64,000 nucleotides of DNA, taken from UBA2357 sp046295975 (GTDB lineage Bacteria; Pseudomonadota; Gammaproteobacteria; Burkholderiales; Rhodocyclaceae). Where the stretch lies: NCBI GenBank assembly GCA_046295975.1, contig JBKBMG010000012.1:48777-112776 (forward strand), read 5' to 3'. Under the pieces are notes generated by a model. The model worked only from the letters and a program-made list of their open reading frames with translations. It made no database searches and was not told the origin of the DNA. Below are positions 17,508-24,458 of this stretch, piece by piece (position 1 is the stretch's first letter; each line of letters starts with the position of its first letter). Made by a program: the position numbers and the translations under genes.

Positions 17508-17588
17508 GCCCCGCGCCTGGCGCCTGGAAGCACAGGCGGCGGCCTGCCGGATGAACCGGGAAGCCGCCGCACACCGACCGGACCCGCA

Positions 17589-17915
17589 TCAACGCTTCAA
17601 ATACAGGCCTTCCTGACTGGCGTAATAAGCTGCGAGATCACGCATGTCTGCCCGCGACAAGGCTTCCACCTGGGCGGCCATGATCGGGTTCTTGCGATTG
17701 CCGAGCTTGTAGTCGAGTAGCGCGCGGTACAGGTATTTCTCGTACTGCCCGCCAATGTTGGGAAAATCGGGTACCGGACTGGTGCCGTCGGCACCGTGAC
17801 AGGCGGCGCATACTGCGGACAACTCCTTGCCGCGCTCGGGGTTCCAGGCATGGGCAGCGGAGGCGCCGGCGGCAAGCATCACCGCCAGCGCGGAAAAGAC
17901 CATCTGTCGTTTCAT
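17589..17915 (-). CDS. Class I cytochrome c, monohaem, exported
   Basis: Periplasmic electron carrier of 108 residues. A clear signal peptide (MKRQMVFSALAVMLAAGASAAHA) precedes the haem-binding CAACH motif, and the methionine in NPIMAAQ is the likely sixth ligand. It resembles one half of a dihaem cytochrome c4. The ATG overlaps the stop of the upstream cytochrome gene (17912-17915), so the two are co-translated. Confidence 0.9.
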   Translation of the reverse strand: MKRQMVFSALAVMLAAGASAAHAWNPERGKELSAVCAACHGADGTSPVPDFPNIGGQYEKYLYRALLDYKLGNRKNPIMAAQVEALSRADMRDLAAYYASQEGLYLKR

Positions 17916-18241
17916 TGCCCCCTCCCCGTTCCCGCATAGTAGGCGGCCAAATCGGCCATATCCTGCTCCGAGAGACTTTGCGCAATCGCCTGCATGCTGG
18001 GGTGACTGCGCTCACCGCTCTTGTAGGCCTGCAGTGCCGCCACCATGTAGGCCGCATGCTGGCCGCCGAGCTTGGGAACCGGATAGACCTCGGGAAATGC
18101 CGTACGGTAGCCGGGAATGCCATGGCAACCGATGCACATCGAGAGCTTGTCCCGCGCTCTTTCCGGGTCGCCTTCCAGCGCGAACGCGCCGGATGATACT
18201 GCCGCGATGCACGCGGCAATGATGAGCTGTCGTCCCTCCAT
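17912..18241 (-). CDS. Class I cytochrome c, monohaem, exported
   Basis: Partner of the previous cytochrome and first gene of the pair. It is 109 residues with a signal peptide (about 1-22), haem motif CIGCH and methionine ligand in HPSMQAI. The GGYRTAFP..VPKLGGQHAAYM-like middle section again resembles a c4 half-domain. Together the two proteins look like a cytochrome c4 encoded as separate subunits. Their terminal oxidase or donor is not in this window. Confidence 0.9.
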   Translation of the reverse strand: MEGRQLIIAACIAAVSSGAFALEGDPERARDKLSMCIGCHGIPGYRTAFPEVYPVPKLGGQHAAYMVAALQAYKSGERSHPSMQAIAQSLSEQDMADLAAYYAGTGRGQ

Positions 18242-18297
18242 GGGGTCTCCTCTGTTGGAATTATGGTTCAGGGGTGAAACGACAATCGGGCACAGCA

Positions 18298-18417
18298 GGC
18301 ATCTCGAAAAACCGCCGCAGCGACCAAACCGCCATGAACATGCGCCACACCGTTCGCTCTGAGCCGACGGGCGGGCGGACCATGGTTATGCCTTCGCAGC
18401 AGGCTTTTCGAGATGCC
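18298..18417. repeat. Inverted-repeat element between cytochrome and moxR genes
   Basis: Thirteen-base perfect arms (GGCATCTCGAAAA at 18298-18310 and its complement at 18405-18417) bound a 94-bp GC-rich interior without a credible gene. It could be a miniature non-coding element or a long-range leader structure; no target-site duplication is obvious. Confidence 0.5.
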
Positions 18418-18477
18418 CGCAAAAATTCTACGTTGCGCAGACGCCTGTTTGCAAACGATTCCGCGGCCACCTCGCCC

Positions 18478-18483
18478 TATAAT
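18478..18483 (+). promoter_or_regulatory. Predicted -10 element of moxR-coxE unit
   Basis: TATAAT lies 35 bp before the MoxR ATG. No good -35 at 17 bp is visible, so the promoter may rely on an activator or another sigma factor. Confidence 0.4.
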
Positions 18484-18518
18484 CGTCATCAACACGTCAC
18501 TTTCCACGGACCTCCCCC

Positions 18519-19361
18519 ATGCGATTCGAAGGTACCCAGAACTACGTTGCCACGCCGGACCTGATGCTCGCGGTCAACGCCGCCATCCAGCTGCAGCGCC
18601 CGTTGCTGATCAAGGGCGAGCCCGGCACCGGCAAGACCATGCTGGCCGAGGAAGTCGCCGCCGCGCTCGGCCTGCCGCTGCTGCAATGGCACATCAAGTC
18701 CACCACCAAGGCGCAACAGGGGCTCTACGAATACGACGCGGTGTCGCGTCTGCGTGATTCGCAGTTGGGCGACGACCGGGTGCGAGACATCCGCAACTAC
18801 ATCGTCAAGGGCGTGCTGTGGCAGGCCTTCGACGCGGACGCACAGAGCGTGGTGCTGATCGACGAGGTCGACAAGGCCGACATCGAGTTTCCCAACGATC
18901 TGCTGCGGGAACTCGACCGCATGGAATTCCATGTATACGAAACCCGCGAGACCGTGCGTGCGCGCCACCGCCCCATCGTGATCATCACCTCGAACAACGA
19001 GAAGGAACTGCCCGACGCCTTTTTACGCCGCTGCTTCTTCCACTACATCCGCTTCCCGGATCGCGACACCATGCAGCGCATTGTCGATGTGCATTTCCCC
19101 GGTCTCAAGCCGGCATTGCTGACCGAAGCACTGGAAGTGTTCTTCGGCATCCGCGAAATCGCCGGGCTCAAGAAGAAACCCACCACGTCGGAACTGATCG
19201 ACTGGCTCAAGCTGTTGGTGGCCGAGGACATCCCGCCCGAAGCGCTGGTTTCGCCCGACGGCAAGCTCGCCATTCCGCCGTTGGCGGGGGCGATGCTCAA
19301 GAACGAGCAGGACCTGCACTTGTTCGAACGGCTGGTCTTCATGGCACGGCACAATCGCTGA
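18519..19361 (+). CDS. MoxR-family AAA+ ATPase
   Basis: Chaperone-like ATPase of 280 residues. It has Walker A GEPGTGKT (residues 30-37), Walker B VVLIDEVDKAD, sensor ITSNNEKELPDAFLRRC and a helical lid. MoxR proteins work with VWA-domain partners to mature or insert cofactors into enzyme complexes, and such a partner follows 13 bp downstream. In other bacteria the pair occurs near CO dehydrogenase (CoxD/CoxE); here the upstream divergent neighbours are c-type cytochromes, so the client is unknown. Confidence 0.92.
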   Translation: MRFEGTQNYVATPDLMLAVNAAIQLQRPLLIKGEPGTGKTMLAEEVAAALGLPLLQWHIKSTTKAQQGLYEYDAVSRLRDSQLGDDRVRDIRNYIVKGVLWQAFDADAQSVVLIDEVDKADIEFPNDLLRELDRMEFHVYETRETVRARHRPIVIITSNNEKELPDAFLRRCFFHYIRFPDRDTMQRIVDVHFPGLKPALLTEALEVFFGIREIAGLKKKPTTSELIDWLKLLVAEDIPPEALVSPDGKLAIPPLAGAMLKNEQDLHLFERLVFMARHNR

Positions 19362-19374
19362 CTGCGCCGATCTC

Positions 19375-20553
19375 ATGCTGATCGATTTCTTCCTGCACCT
19401 GCGCGAACATCGCGTACCAGCGACGGTGACCGAATTCCTGAGCCTGCTCGAAGGCCTGCGCGAGCGCGTGTGCGGCCACTCGATCGACGACTTTTACTGC
19501 TTCGCACGTATCTGCCTGGTCAAGGATGAAGCGCACTACGACCGCTTCGACCAGGCCTTCGCCAGCTATTTCCGGGGCGTCAGCGAGATTCCCGGGCTGG
19601 AGCAGGACATTCCCGAGGAATGGCTGCGGGTAATGATGCGCAAGCATCTGTCGCCGGAAGAAAAGGCACGACTCGAGGCGCTGGGCTGGGAACGCCTGAT
19701 GGACGAGTTCCGCAAACGCCTGGAGGAACAGAAGGGCCGCCACCAGGGCGGATCGAAGTGGATAGGGACCGGCGGCAGCTCGCCCTTCGGCAACAGCGGC
19801 TACCACCCAGAGGGCATCCGCGTCGGTGGAGAGTCGGCCGGTAACCGCAGCGCGGTCAAGGTCTGGGACAAGCGCGAGTTCCGCAACCTCGACGACACGG
19901 TCGAGCTCGGCACCCGCAACATCAAGCTCGCCCTGCGCCGCCTGCGGCGCTTCGCCCGCGAGGGCGCGGCCGAGGAGTTGGACCTGGACGGCACCATCGC
20001 TGCCACCGCACGCAATGCCGGCTGGCTCGACCTGCTGATGCGTCCGGAGCGCCACAACGCGGTGAAGGTGCTGCTGTTCCTGGACGTCGGCGGCTCGATG
20101 GACGACCACGTCAAGGTGTGTGAGGAATTGTTCTCAGCCTGCCGCAGCGAGTTCAAGCATCTGGAATACTACTACTTCCACAACTGCGTGTATGAGAACG
20201 TGTGGCGCGACAACCTGCGCCGCCATGGCGAACGCGTAGCGGTGCCCGACCTGCTCCACAAGTACGGTCCCGACTACAAGCTGATCCTTGTCGGCGACGC
20301 CACCATGAGCCCTTACGAGATCCTGCACCCGCACGGCTCGATCGAGCACATGAACAAGGAGGCCGGCGCCACCTGGTTACGCCGACTGCTCGACGCCTGG
20401 CCGGCGGCGGTCTGGCTCAACCCCGAACCCGAGCGCCTGTGGCCTTACCGCAAGTCCATAGACCTCATCCAGCAGATCATGGGCGGGCGGATGTTCCCGA
20501 CCACGCTGAGCGGCATAGACGCCGCCATCCGCAGCCTGTCGAAAAAGCACTGA
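19375..20553 (+). CDS. VWA domain-containing protein, CoxE-like
   Basis: 392-residue partner of the MoxR ATPase. The N-terminal half (about 1-220) is family-specific. The C-terminal VWA-like domain begins at VLLFLDVGGSMDDHV, where the MIDAS reads DxGGS instead of the canonical DxSxS, the form common in CoxE-like proteins. The conserved TTLSGIDAAIRSLSKKH-like end is intact. It probably acts with MoxR in metal-dependent enzyme maturation. Confidence 0.9.
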   Translation: MLIDFFLHLREHRVPATVTEFLSLLEGLRERVCGHSIDDFYCFARICLVKDEAHYDRFDQAFASYFRGVSEIPGLEQDIPEEWLRVMMRKHLSPEEKARLEALGWERLMDEFRKRLEEQKGRHQGGSKWIGTGGSSPFGNSGYHPEGIRVGGESAGNRSAVKVWDKREFRNLDDTVELGTRNIKLALRRLRRFAREGAAEELDLDGTIAATARNAGWLDLLMRPERHNAVKVLLFLDVGGSMDDHVKVCEELFSACRSEFKHLEYYYFHNCVYENVWRDNLRRHGERVAVPDLLHKYGPDYKLILVGDATMSPYEILHPHGSIEHMNKEAGATWLRRLLDAWPAAVWLNPEPERLWPYRKSIDLIQQIMGGRMFPTTLSGIDAAIRSLSKKH

Positions 20554-20571
20554 GGCGCCCCGCCGCGGCCA

Positions 20572-20598
20572 ATCGCAGCGATGGCAGCGATGGCAGCG
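20572..20598. repeat. Short 9-bp tandem repeat (three copies)
   Basis: Units ATCGCAGCG, ATGGCAGCG, ATGGCAGCG follow one another just after the CoxE-like gene. Probably replication slippage in non-coding sequence. Confidence 0.7.
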
Positions 20599-20697
20599 AT
20601 CACCCGAGGCCGACGGCAAGCCATGCCGGATCGGGTTGTCTACTCGACAGATGAGCTTGTCGCCCCGCTGGGCGAGCTTGTCGACTCGCCCGTAGAT

Positions 20698-21216
20698 TCA
20701 CTCGGTGAACGGCAGAGGCTGCATGCCAAAACCCTCGTCCATCTCGCGGATCTGCGACAGCAGTGCATCAAGCTCGTCCTGCAGGCGGGTCAGATCCTCT
20801 TCGCTCAACATGCGCAAGGCCTCGGGCAGCACGCCACGCGCCGGGGACGGAGCGCTTGCGAGCAGTTCGTCCCCCTTGTCGGTCAGATACAGCCTGACCA
20901 CGCGCTGGTCGGCAGCCGTGCGTTCCTTGCGGATGATGCCGCCGGACTCGAGCTTGTCGATCATGTTCGACGCCGTGGACTGGTGCAAAGCCATCAGATT
21001 TGCAAGTTCTCCCACGCGCAGCCCCGGCTTTTCGGCCAGTTCCTGCATGGCCCAGAGCTGTGCGCCGGTCACCCCGCTCTGGCGCTCTATCCATTGTGAA
21101 TGACGCTGGGCGGTGCGGATCACCACCCGGAAGCGCTGCAGCACAGACAACGGCGTGGCGGGCGACGCCGGTTTGTCGGAGGGCGGTGTAGCGGCCGCGG
21201 CCGGCTTTCGTGGCAT
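20698..21216 (-). CDS. MarR-family transcriptional regulator
   Basis: 172-residue winged-helix regulator. The recognition helix region (MALHQSTASNMIDKLESGGI) and wing (RTAADQRVVRLYLTDKG) are clear. I start at 21216, where GGAG lies 8 nt upstream, rather than at an upstream in-frame ATG that would translate the promoter region. It is divergent from the ClC channel gene and may control it; a bulged inverted repeat in the intergenic region could be its operator. The effector is unknown. Confidence 0.9.
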   Translation of the reverse strand: MPRKPAAAATPPSDKPASPATPLSVLQRFRVVIRTAQRHSQWIERQSGVTGAQLWAMQELAEKPGLRVGELANLMALHQSTASNMIDKLESGGIIRKERTAADQRVVRLYLTDKGDELLASAPSPARGVLPEALRMLSEEDLTRLQDELDALLSQIREMDEGFGMQPLPFTE

Positions 21217-21242
21217 AAATGAGACTCCGGAAACAAAATTTG

Positions 21243-21268
21243 GCGCAACATTCCGACAGGAATTGCGC
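21243..21268. promoter_or_regulatory. Candidate MarR operator
   Basis: GCGCAA-CA-TTCC, GACA, GGAATTGCGC: two arms complementary over ten bases with a 2-nt bulge, between the divergent marR and clc genes and 26 bp upstream of the MarR start. Size and position fit a MarR operator; no binding evidence. Confidence 0.4.
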
Positions 21269-21456
21269 ATCGGCGTATCGTATCGAAAACCACGGCATTC
21301 GCGTAGCGGCGCGCCACGCCGGGCTGAGGGAATTCCATTCGAGGTGCTGGTCACCCGCGGAGCACTTCATCCCCGCAGACGATATCCGCCTCGCCAACGG
21401 TCCGCGCACGGTCTGCGGATGAATGCCGTCCAACTCCAACCCCACCCCCAAGAGCA

Positions 21457-23178
21457 ATGAACGAACAGCGCAGCACCGCCCGACGCCTTCTCGATTTCTT
21501 CAAACGAGGGGGGCGGCGCTACGCGATGCCCTGGCTGTCAATACAGCGCTGGCGCAAGCGCTTCCTGCTCGTGGCGGCGGCCCTGCTCGCCGGTTTCATT
21601 GCCATCCTGTTCGCCATTGGTGCCGAACTCGCGATCGAAACCCATCACCAATGGATGACCGCGGCCCCGTGGCTGACGCTGATCATCGCCCCCCTCGGCT
21701 TTGCCGCGATGACCTGGCTGGCGCGCAAGTTCGTGCCGGGCACCCAGGGCAGCGGCATTCCCCAGGCGCTGGCCGCATCCATGACGGAAGACCGTCGCGT
21801 CAAGCGCAAGCTGCTGTCGTTCAAGATCGCCATTTCCAAGGTCTTTCTTACCCTGGGCGGGCTGCTGTCGGGTGCCTCCATCGGCCGCGAAGGCCCTTCG
21901 GTGCAGATCGGTGCTTCGATCATGCACATGCTCGCCGGGCGCCGGAAGAACCGCAGCGTCTCCAGCCAGGATCTGATCATCGCCGGCAGCGGCGCAGGGG
22001 TGGCGGCGGCGTTCAACACCCCGCTCGGCGGGATCATGTTCGCGATCGAGGAAATGTGCCGCTACCGCGCCTTCCAGGCCAACAGCACGACGCTGACCTC
22101 GGTGATTTTCGCCGGTCTGATGTCGCTCGGCGTGCTCGGCACCTACACCTATTTCGGCCGCGCCGCCGCTTCGCTGGACTGGAGCAACAGCCTGTGGCCG
22201 ACGCTGATCTGCGGCGTCACCGGCGGTTTGCTGGGCGGCCTGTTCAGCCGGGTACTGATCGCCTCCTCGCGCGGACTGCCGGGCCGCGTCGGCGAGTTCT
22301 CCACCTCCCGACCGGTGATGTTCGCCGCCGCCTGCGGTCTGGGCACGGCAATCGTGGGGCTGGCCTCCGGCGGCCTCACCTATGGCACGGGTTACGCGGA
22401 AACCAAGTCGGCACTCGAAGGCACGGCCCAGCTCCCTATGTATTTCCTCATCGCCAAGCTGCTGGTCATCTGGCTGGCCTTCATGAGCCGCATACCAGGT
22501 GGCGTGTTCGCACCGGCGCTGGCGGTCGGTGCCGGCCTGGGCGCCAACGTGGCGATGTTCCTGCCCCCCGAGCAGGCCACCGCCATCCTCACGCTGGGCA
22601 TGGTCGCCTTTCTTGCCGGCATGACGCAGACGCCGATCACGTCCTTCGTCATCGTCATGGAAATGACCGCCAACCATCACATGCTGATTCCGCTGATGGC
22701 GGCGGCCGTCATCGCCCACGGCTTCTCACGCTCGGTCTGCCCCATCCCGCTCTACCACGCCCTCGCCCACGCCACCCTGCGCAAGGTGCAGGCGGAAGTG
22801 CGCGCGGAACTGACTGCAGCACGCGCGGCCAATCCCCAGACCGTCATGGGCGGTGGCGTGGCCCACACCGAGATGGGGATGGAACGCAAGCCGGCAGCGG
22901 CGGCGGACACCCCCGAAGCCCCTCCCACGCCCGCGACGCGCCCCGACAGCACGACCACCGGTGCAACGACCACCGGTGCAACGACCACCGGTGCAACGAC
23001 CACCGGTGCAACAACCTCAGGCGCAACGACCTCGGTCTCATCCACTGCGGACGCTTCCCCAGCCACATCGAGTACGCGTGAATCCGAAAGTTCTCAGGCA
23101 GAAAGCACTACCGCCGACCGAGACGGCGACGACACCCTGCCAGCGCGAACCACACCGGCACGCCCAGGCGATGCCTGA
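21457..23178 (+). CDS. ClC-family chloride channel/antiporter
   Basis: 573-residue anion transporter. ClC signatures are present: GTQGSGIPQAL (anion-binding serine region), GREGPSVQIGAS (external gating glutamate), FNTPLGGIMFAIEEM (the position of the internal proton-pathway glutamate, suggesting Cl-/H+ exchange) and GGVFAPALAVGAG. The core ends near residue 440. The remaining roughly 130 residues are a Thr/Ala/Ser-rich cytoplasmic tail containing a 15-bp minisatellite instead of the usual CBS domains. MarR regulator divergent upstream. Confidence 0.92.
   Translation: MNEQRSTARRLLDFFKRGGRRYAMPWLSIQRWRKRFLLVAAALLAGFIAILFAIGAELAIETHHQWMTAAPWLTLIIAPLGFAAMTWLARKFVPGTQGSGIPQALAASMTEDRRVKRKLLSFKIAISKVFLTLGGLLSGASIGREGPSVQIGASIMHMLAGRRKNRSVSSQDLIIAGSGAGVAAAFNTPLGGIMFAIEEMCRYRAFQANSTTLTSVIFAGLMSLGVLGTYTYFGRAAASLDWSNSLWPTLICGVTGGLLGGLFSRVLIASSRGLPGRVGEFSTSRPVMFAAACGLGTAIVGLASGGLTYGTGYAETKSALEGTAQLPMYFLIAKLLVIWLAFMSRIPGGVFAPALAVGAGLGANVAMFLPPEQATAILTLGMVAFLAGMTQTPITSFVIVMEMTANHHMLIPLMAAAVIAHGFSRSVCPIPLYHALAHATLRKVQAEVRAELTAARAANPQTVMGGGVAHTEMGMERKPAAAADTPEAPPTPATRPDSTTTGATTTGATTTGATTTGATTSGATTSVSSTADASPATSSTRESESSQAESTTADRDGDDTLPARTTPARPGDA
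22951..23040 (+). repeat. 15-bp minisatellite in the ClC gene
   Basis: Four perfect copies of ACGACCACCGGTGCA (22951-23010) are followed by two degenerate copies (23011-23040). Each unit keeps frame and encodes Thr-Thr-Gly-Ala-Thr, so copy-number changes would lengthen or shorten the cytoplasmic tail without a frameshift. Confidence 0.95.
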
Positions 23179-23233
23179 GCATGGATCCGGCAAGTCCCCG
23201 CGCCCTGCTCCAATTTGAACGGACAGCAAGTCG

Positions 23234-23413
23234 ATGTACTCAACGCTCAAGATGTTCGCCGTCGCCTGGGCCTGAGCCTGCTGGGCGTGGGTGATCCACA
23301 GCCATCAATGGCTCTGGCTGATCGCCTCCCTCCTACCCTATCTGCTGCTCGCCCACTACGGACATCGCATCGAGCAATGGCGTCCGCCGCCGACGCCAAC
23401 TCGGCGGAGCGAC
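23234..23413 (+). pseudogene. Possible remnant of a small membrane protein with an in-frame TGA
   Basis: From the ATG at 23234 the frame reads MYSTLKMFAVAWA, hits TGA at 23273-23275, then continues open in the same frame through a hydrophobic segment (WLWLIASLLPYLLLAHYG) and a basic, Pro-rich tail. The pattern suggests a one-TM small protein interrupted by a point mutation, or simply a chance hydrophobic frame. No strong ribosome site is visible, and the tail approaches the opposite-strand gene at 23417. No family recognised. Confidence 0.25.
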
Positions 23414-23416
23414 CGC

Positions 23417-24268
23417 TCAAGTACCCAGTTGCCCCCGCAGCCAGGCCTCGGTGCGTCGCTGATCCAGCACTTCGCGGATCTCGCCCAAGCCGCGCAGCAA
23501 CAGCACGATCGCGACGCAACTGGCAAAGATCACCGGCACCAGGTCGGCCGACGGCGTGAGCCCGAATAGCGTGGCGAAGTCCATGTAGAGCGCGCTGGCG
23601 ATCATCCAGATGAAGAACATGACCAGGAACACGACGGCCTCAGCCACCGGCATGAAGCTCATCGCGCTCACCTCCACGGCGCTGCGCGGCTGTCCTCGGA
23701 ACGCCCGGAACGCCAGGCCGTACTGAACAACCAGGGTGAGCATCAGCACCAGCAAGCCGTCCGGGCGCGTCAACAGACGCTGTACCAGATCCTGGCCGGT
23801 AAGGCGGTGCAGCTCAATCGAAAGGTAGGCGCTCATGAACAACGCACCCAGCAACGCCACCAGCACCTGCAGGGCCGGGCTCATGTTGTGCTGTTCGTCC
23901 GGTATGCGAAAGTCCTTCGCCCCTGAACGCCACGCGGCCACACCACGCCAGAAGCGATCGTCAATCTCCTGATAGTGTGCGTGCTCGTGCACCGCCTTGG
24001 GCGCGCTGACCAGACGCGCCGCATCGAACAACAGCCCCGCCCACACTGACGCCACCACGAACATCAATACCGGCTCCGCTGGCCAGCCGAACACGAACAG
24101 GCCGAGCAGCGACAAGCCGCCCGCCACCAGGTGTTCGAAACCCTGACGCAAGCGCGTACGTTGCCACAGCGGACCGCGCCGCTCCAGCGCGAGTGACGCG
24201 TCGATCGCGACCTCCTCGCGCAAGGCATCGTCCACCGCGACCGTCACCCAATTCACGTGCTTTGCCAT
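23417..24268 (-). CDS. Predicted multi-pass membrane protein, unknown function
   Basis: 283 residues with about five to six hydrophobic segments (around 48-95, 150-170, 180-200, 215-240 and 245-270). It opens MAKHVNWVTVAVDDALREE, and a soluble His-containing linker (VHEHAHYQEIDDRFWRG) separates the first and second membrane blocks. I place the start at 24268; an upstream in-frame ATG at 24340 adds a low-quality leader. No family recognised. Confidence 0.7.
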   Translation of the reverse strand: MAKHVNWVTVAVDDALREEVAIDASLALERRGPLWQRTRLRQGFEHLVAGGLSLLGLFVFGWPAEPVLMFVVASVWAGLLFDAARLVSAPKAVHEHAHYQEIDDRFWRGVAAWRSGAKDFRIPDEQHNMSPALQVLVALLGALFMSAYLSIELHRLTGQDLVQRLLTRPDGLLVLMLTLVVQYGLAFRAFRGQPRSAVEVSAMSFMPVAEAVVFLVMFFIWMIASALYMDFATLFGLTPSADLVPVIFASCVAIVLLLRGLGEIREVLDQRRTEAWLRGQLGT

Positions 24269-24378
24269 TGGCGCCCGTCCCCAGCTGTCCGGTCCGCACA
24301 TCATCGCCAAGCCGGCTCGGCGCTGCAAGCACCCGCCCAAACCAGGGCCACGTGTGACCCGGGAGCGTAAACGGCAGC

Positions 24379-24420
24379 GGGGGGGGGGCCCCGCGGGGGG
24401 GGCGGGGCCCCGGCCAGGGG
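24379..24420. other. G-tract and GC hairpin downstream of htpG
   Basis: Ten consecutive G (24379-24388), eight G (24395-24402) and two G4 tracts lie within 42 bp. GGGGCCCCGC (24385-24394) pairs perfectly with 24402-24411. It might act as a htpG terminator or a G-quadruplex, or reflect a sequencing or assembly problem in a hard homopolymer region. Confidence 0.5.
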
Positions 24421-24458
24421 ACGGTGCCGCGCCTAAGTCATTCGAACACCAGTGGCGG

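Noticed and set aside
18519..20553. Carbon monoxide dehydrogenase locus
   Set aside because: CoxE/MoxR-like proteins occur here without coxMSL-type genes; the molybdenum hydroxylase at 56644-60585 has xanthine dehydrogenase features and XdhC/GuaD neighbours.
22951..23040. Tandem repeat considered as a CRISPR array
   Set aside because: Units are 15 bp, contiguous without spacers, and in frame inside a channel gene.
23273..23275. Selenocysteine codon in the small membrane frame
   Set aside because: No hairpin resembling a bacterial SECIS was found right after the TGA, and the frame itself is weak.
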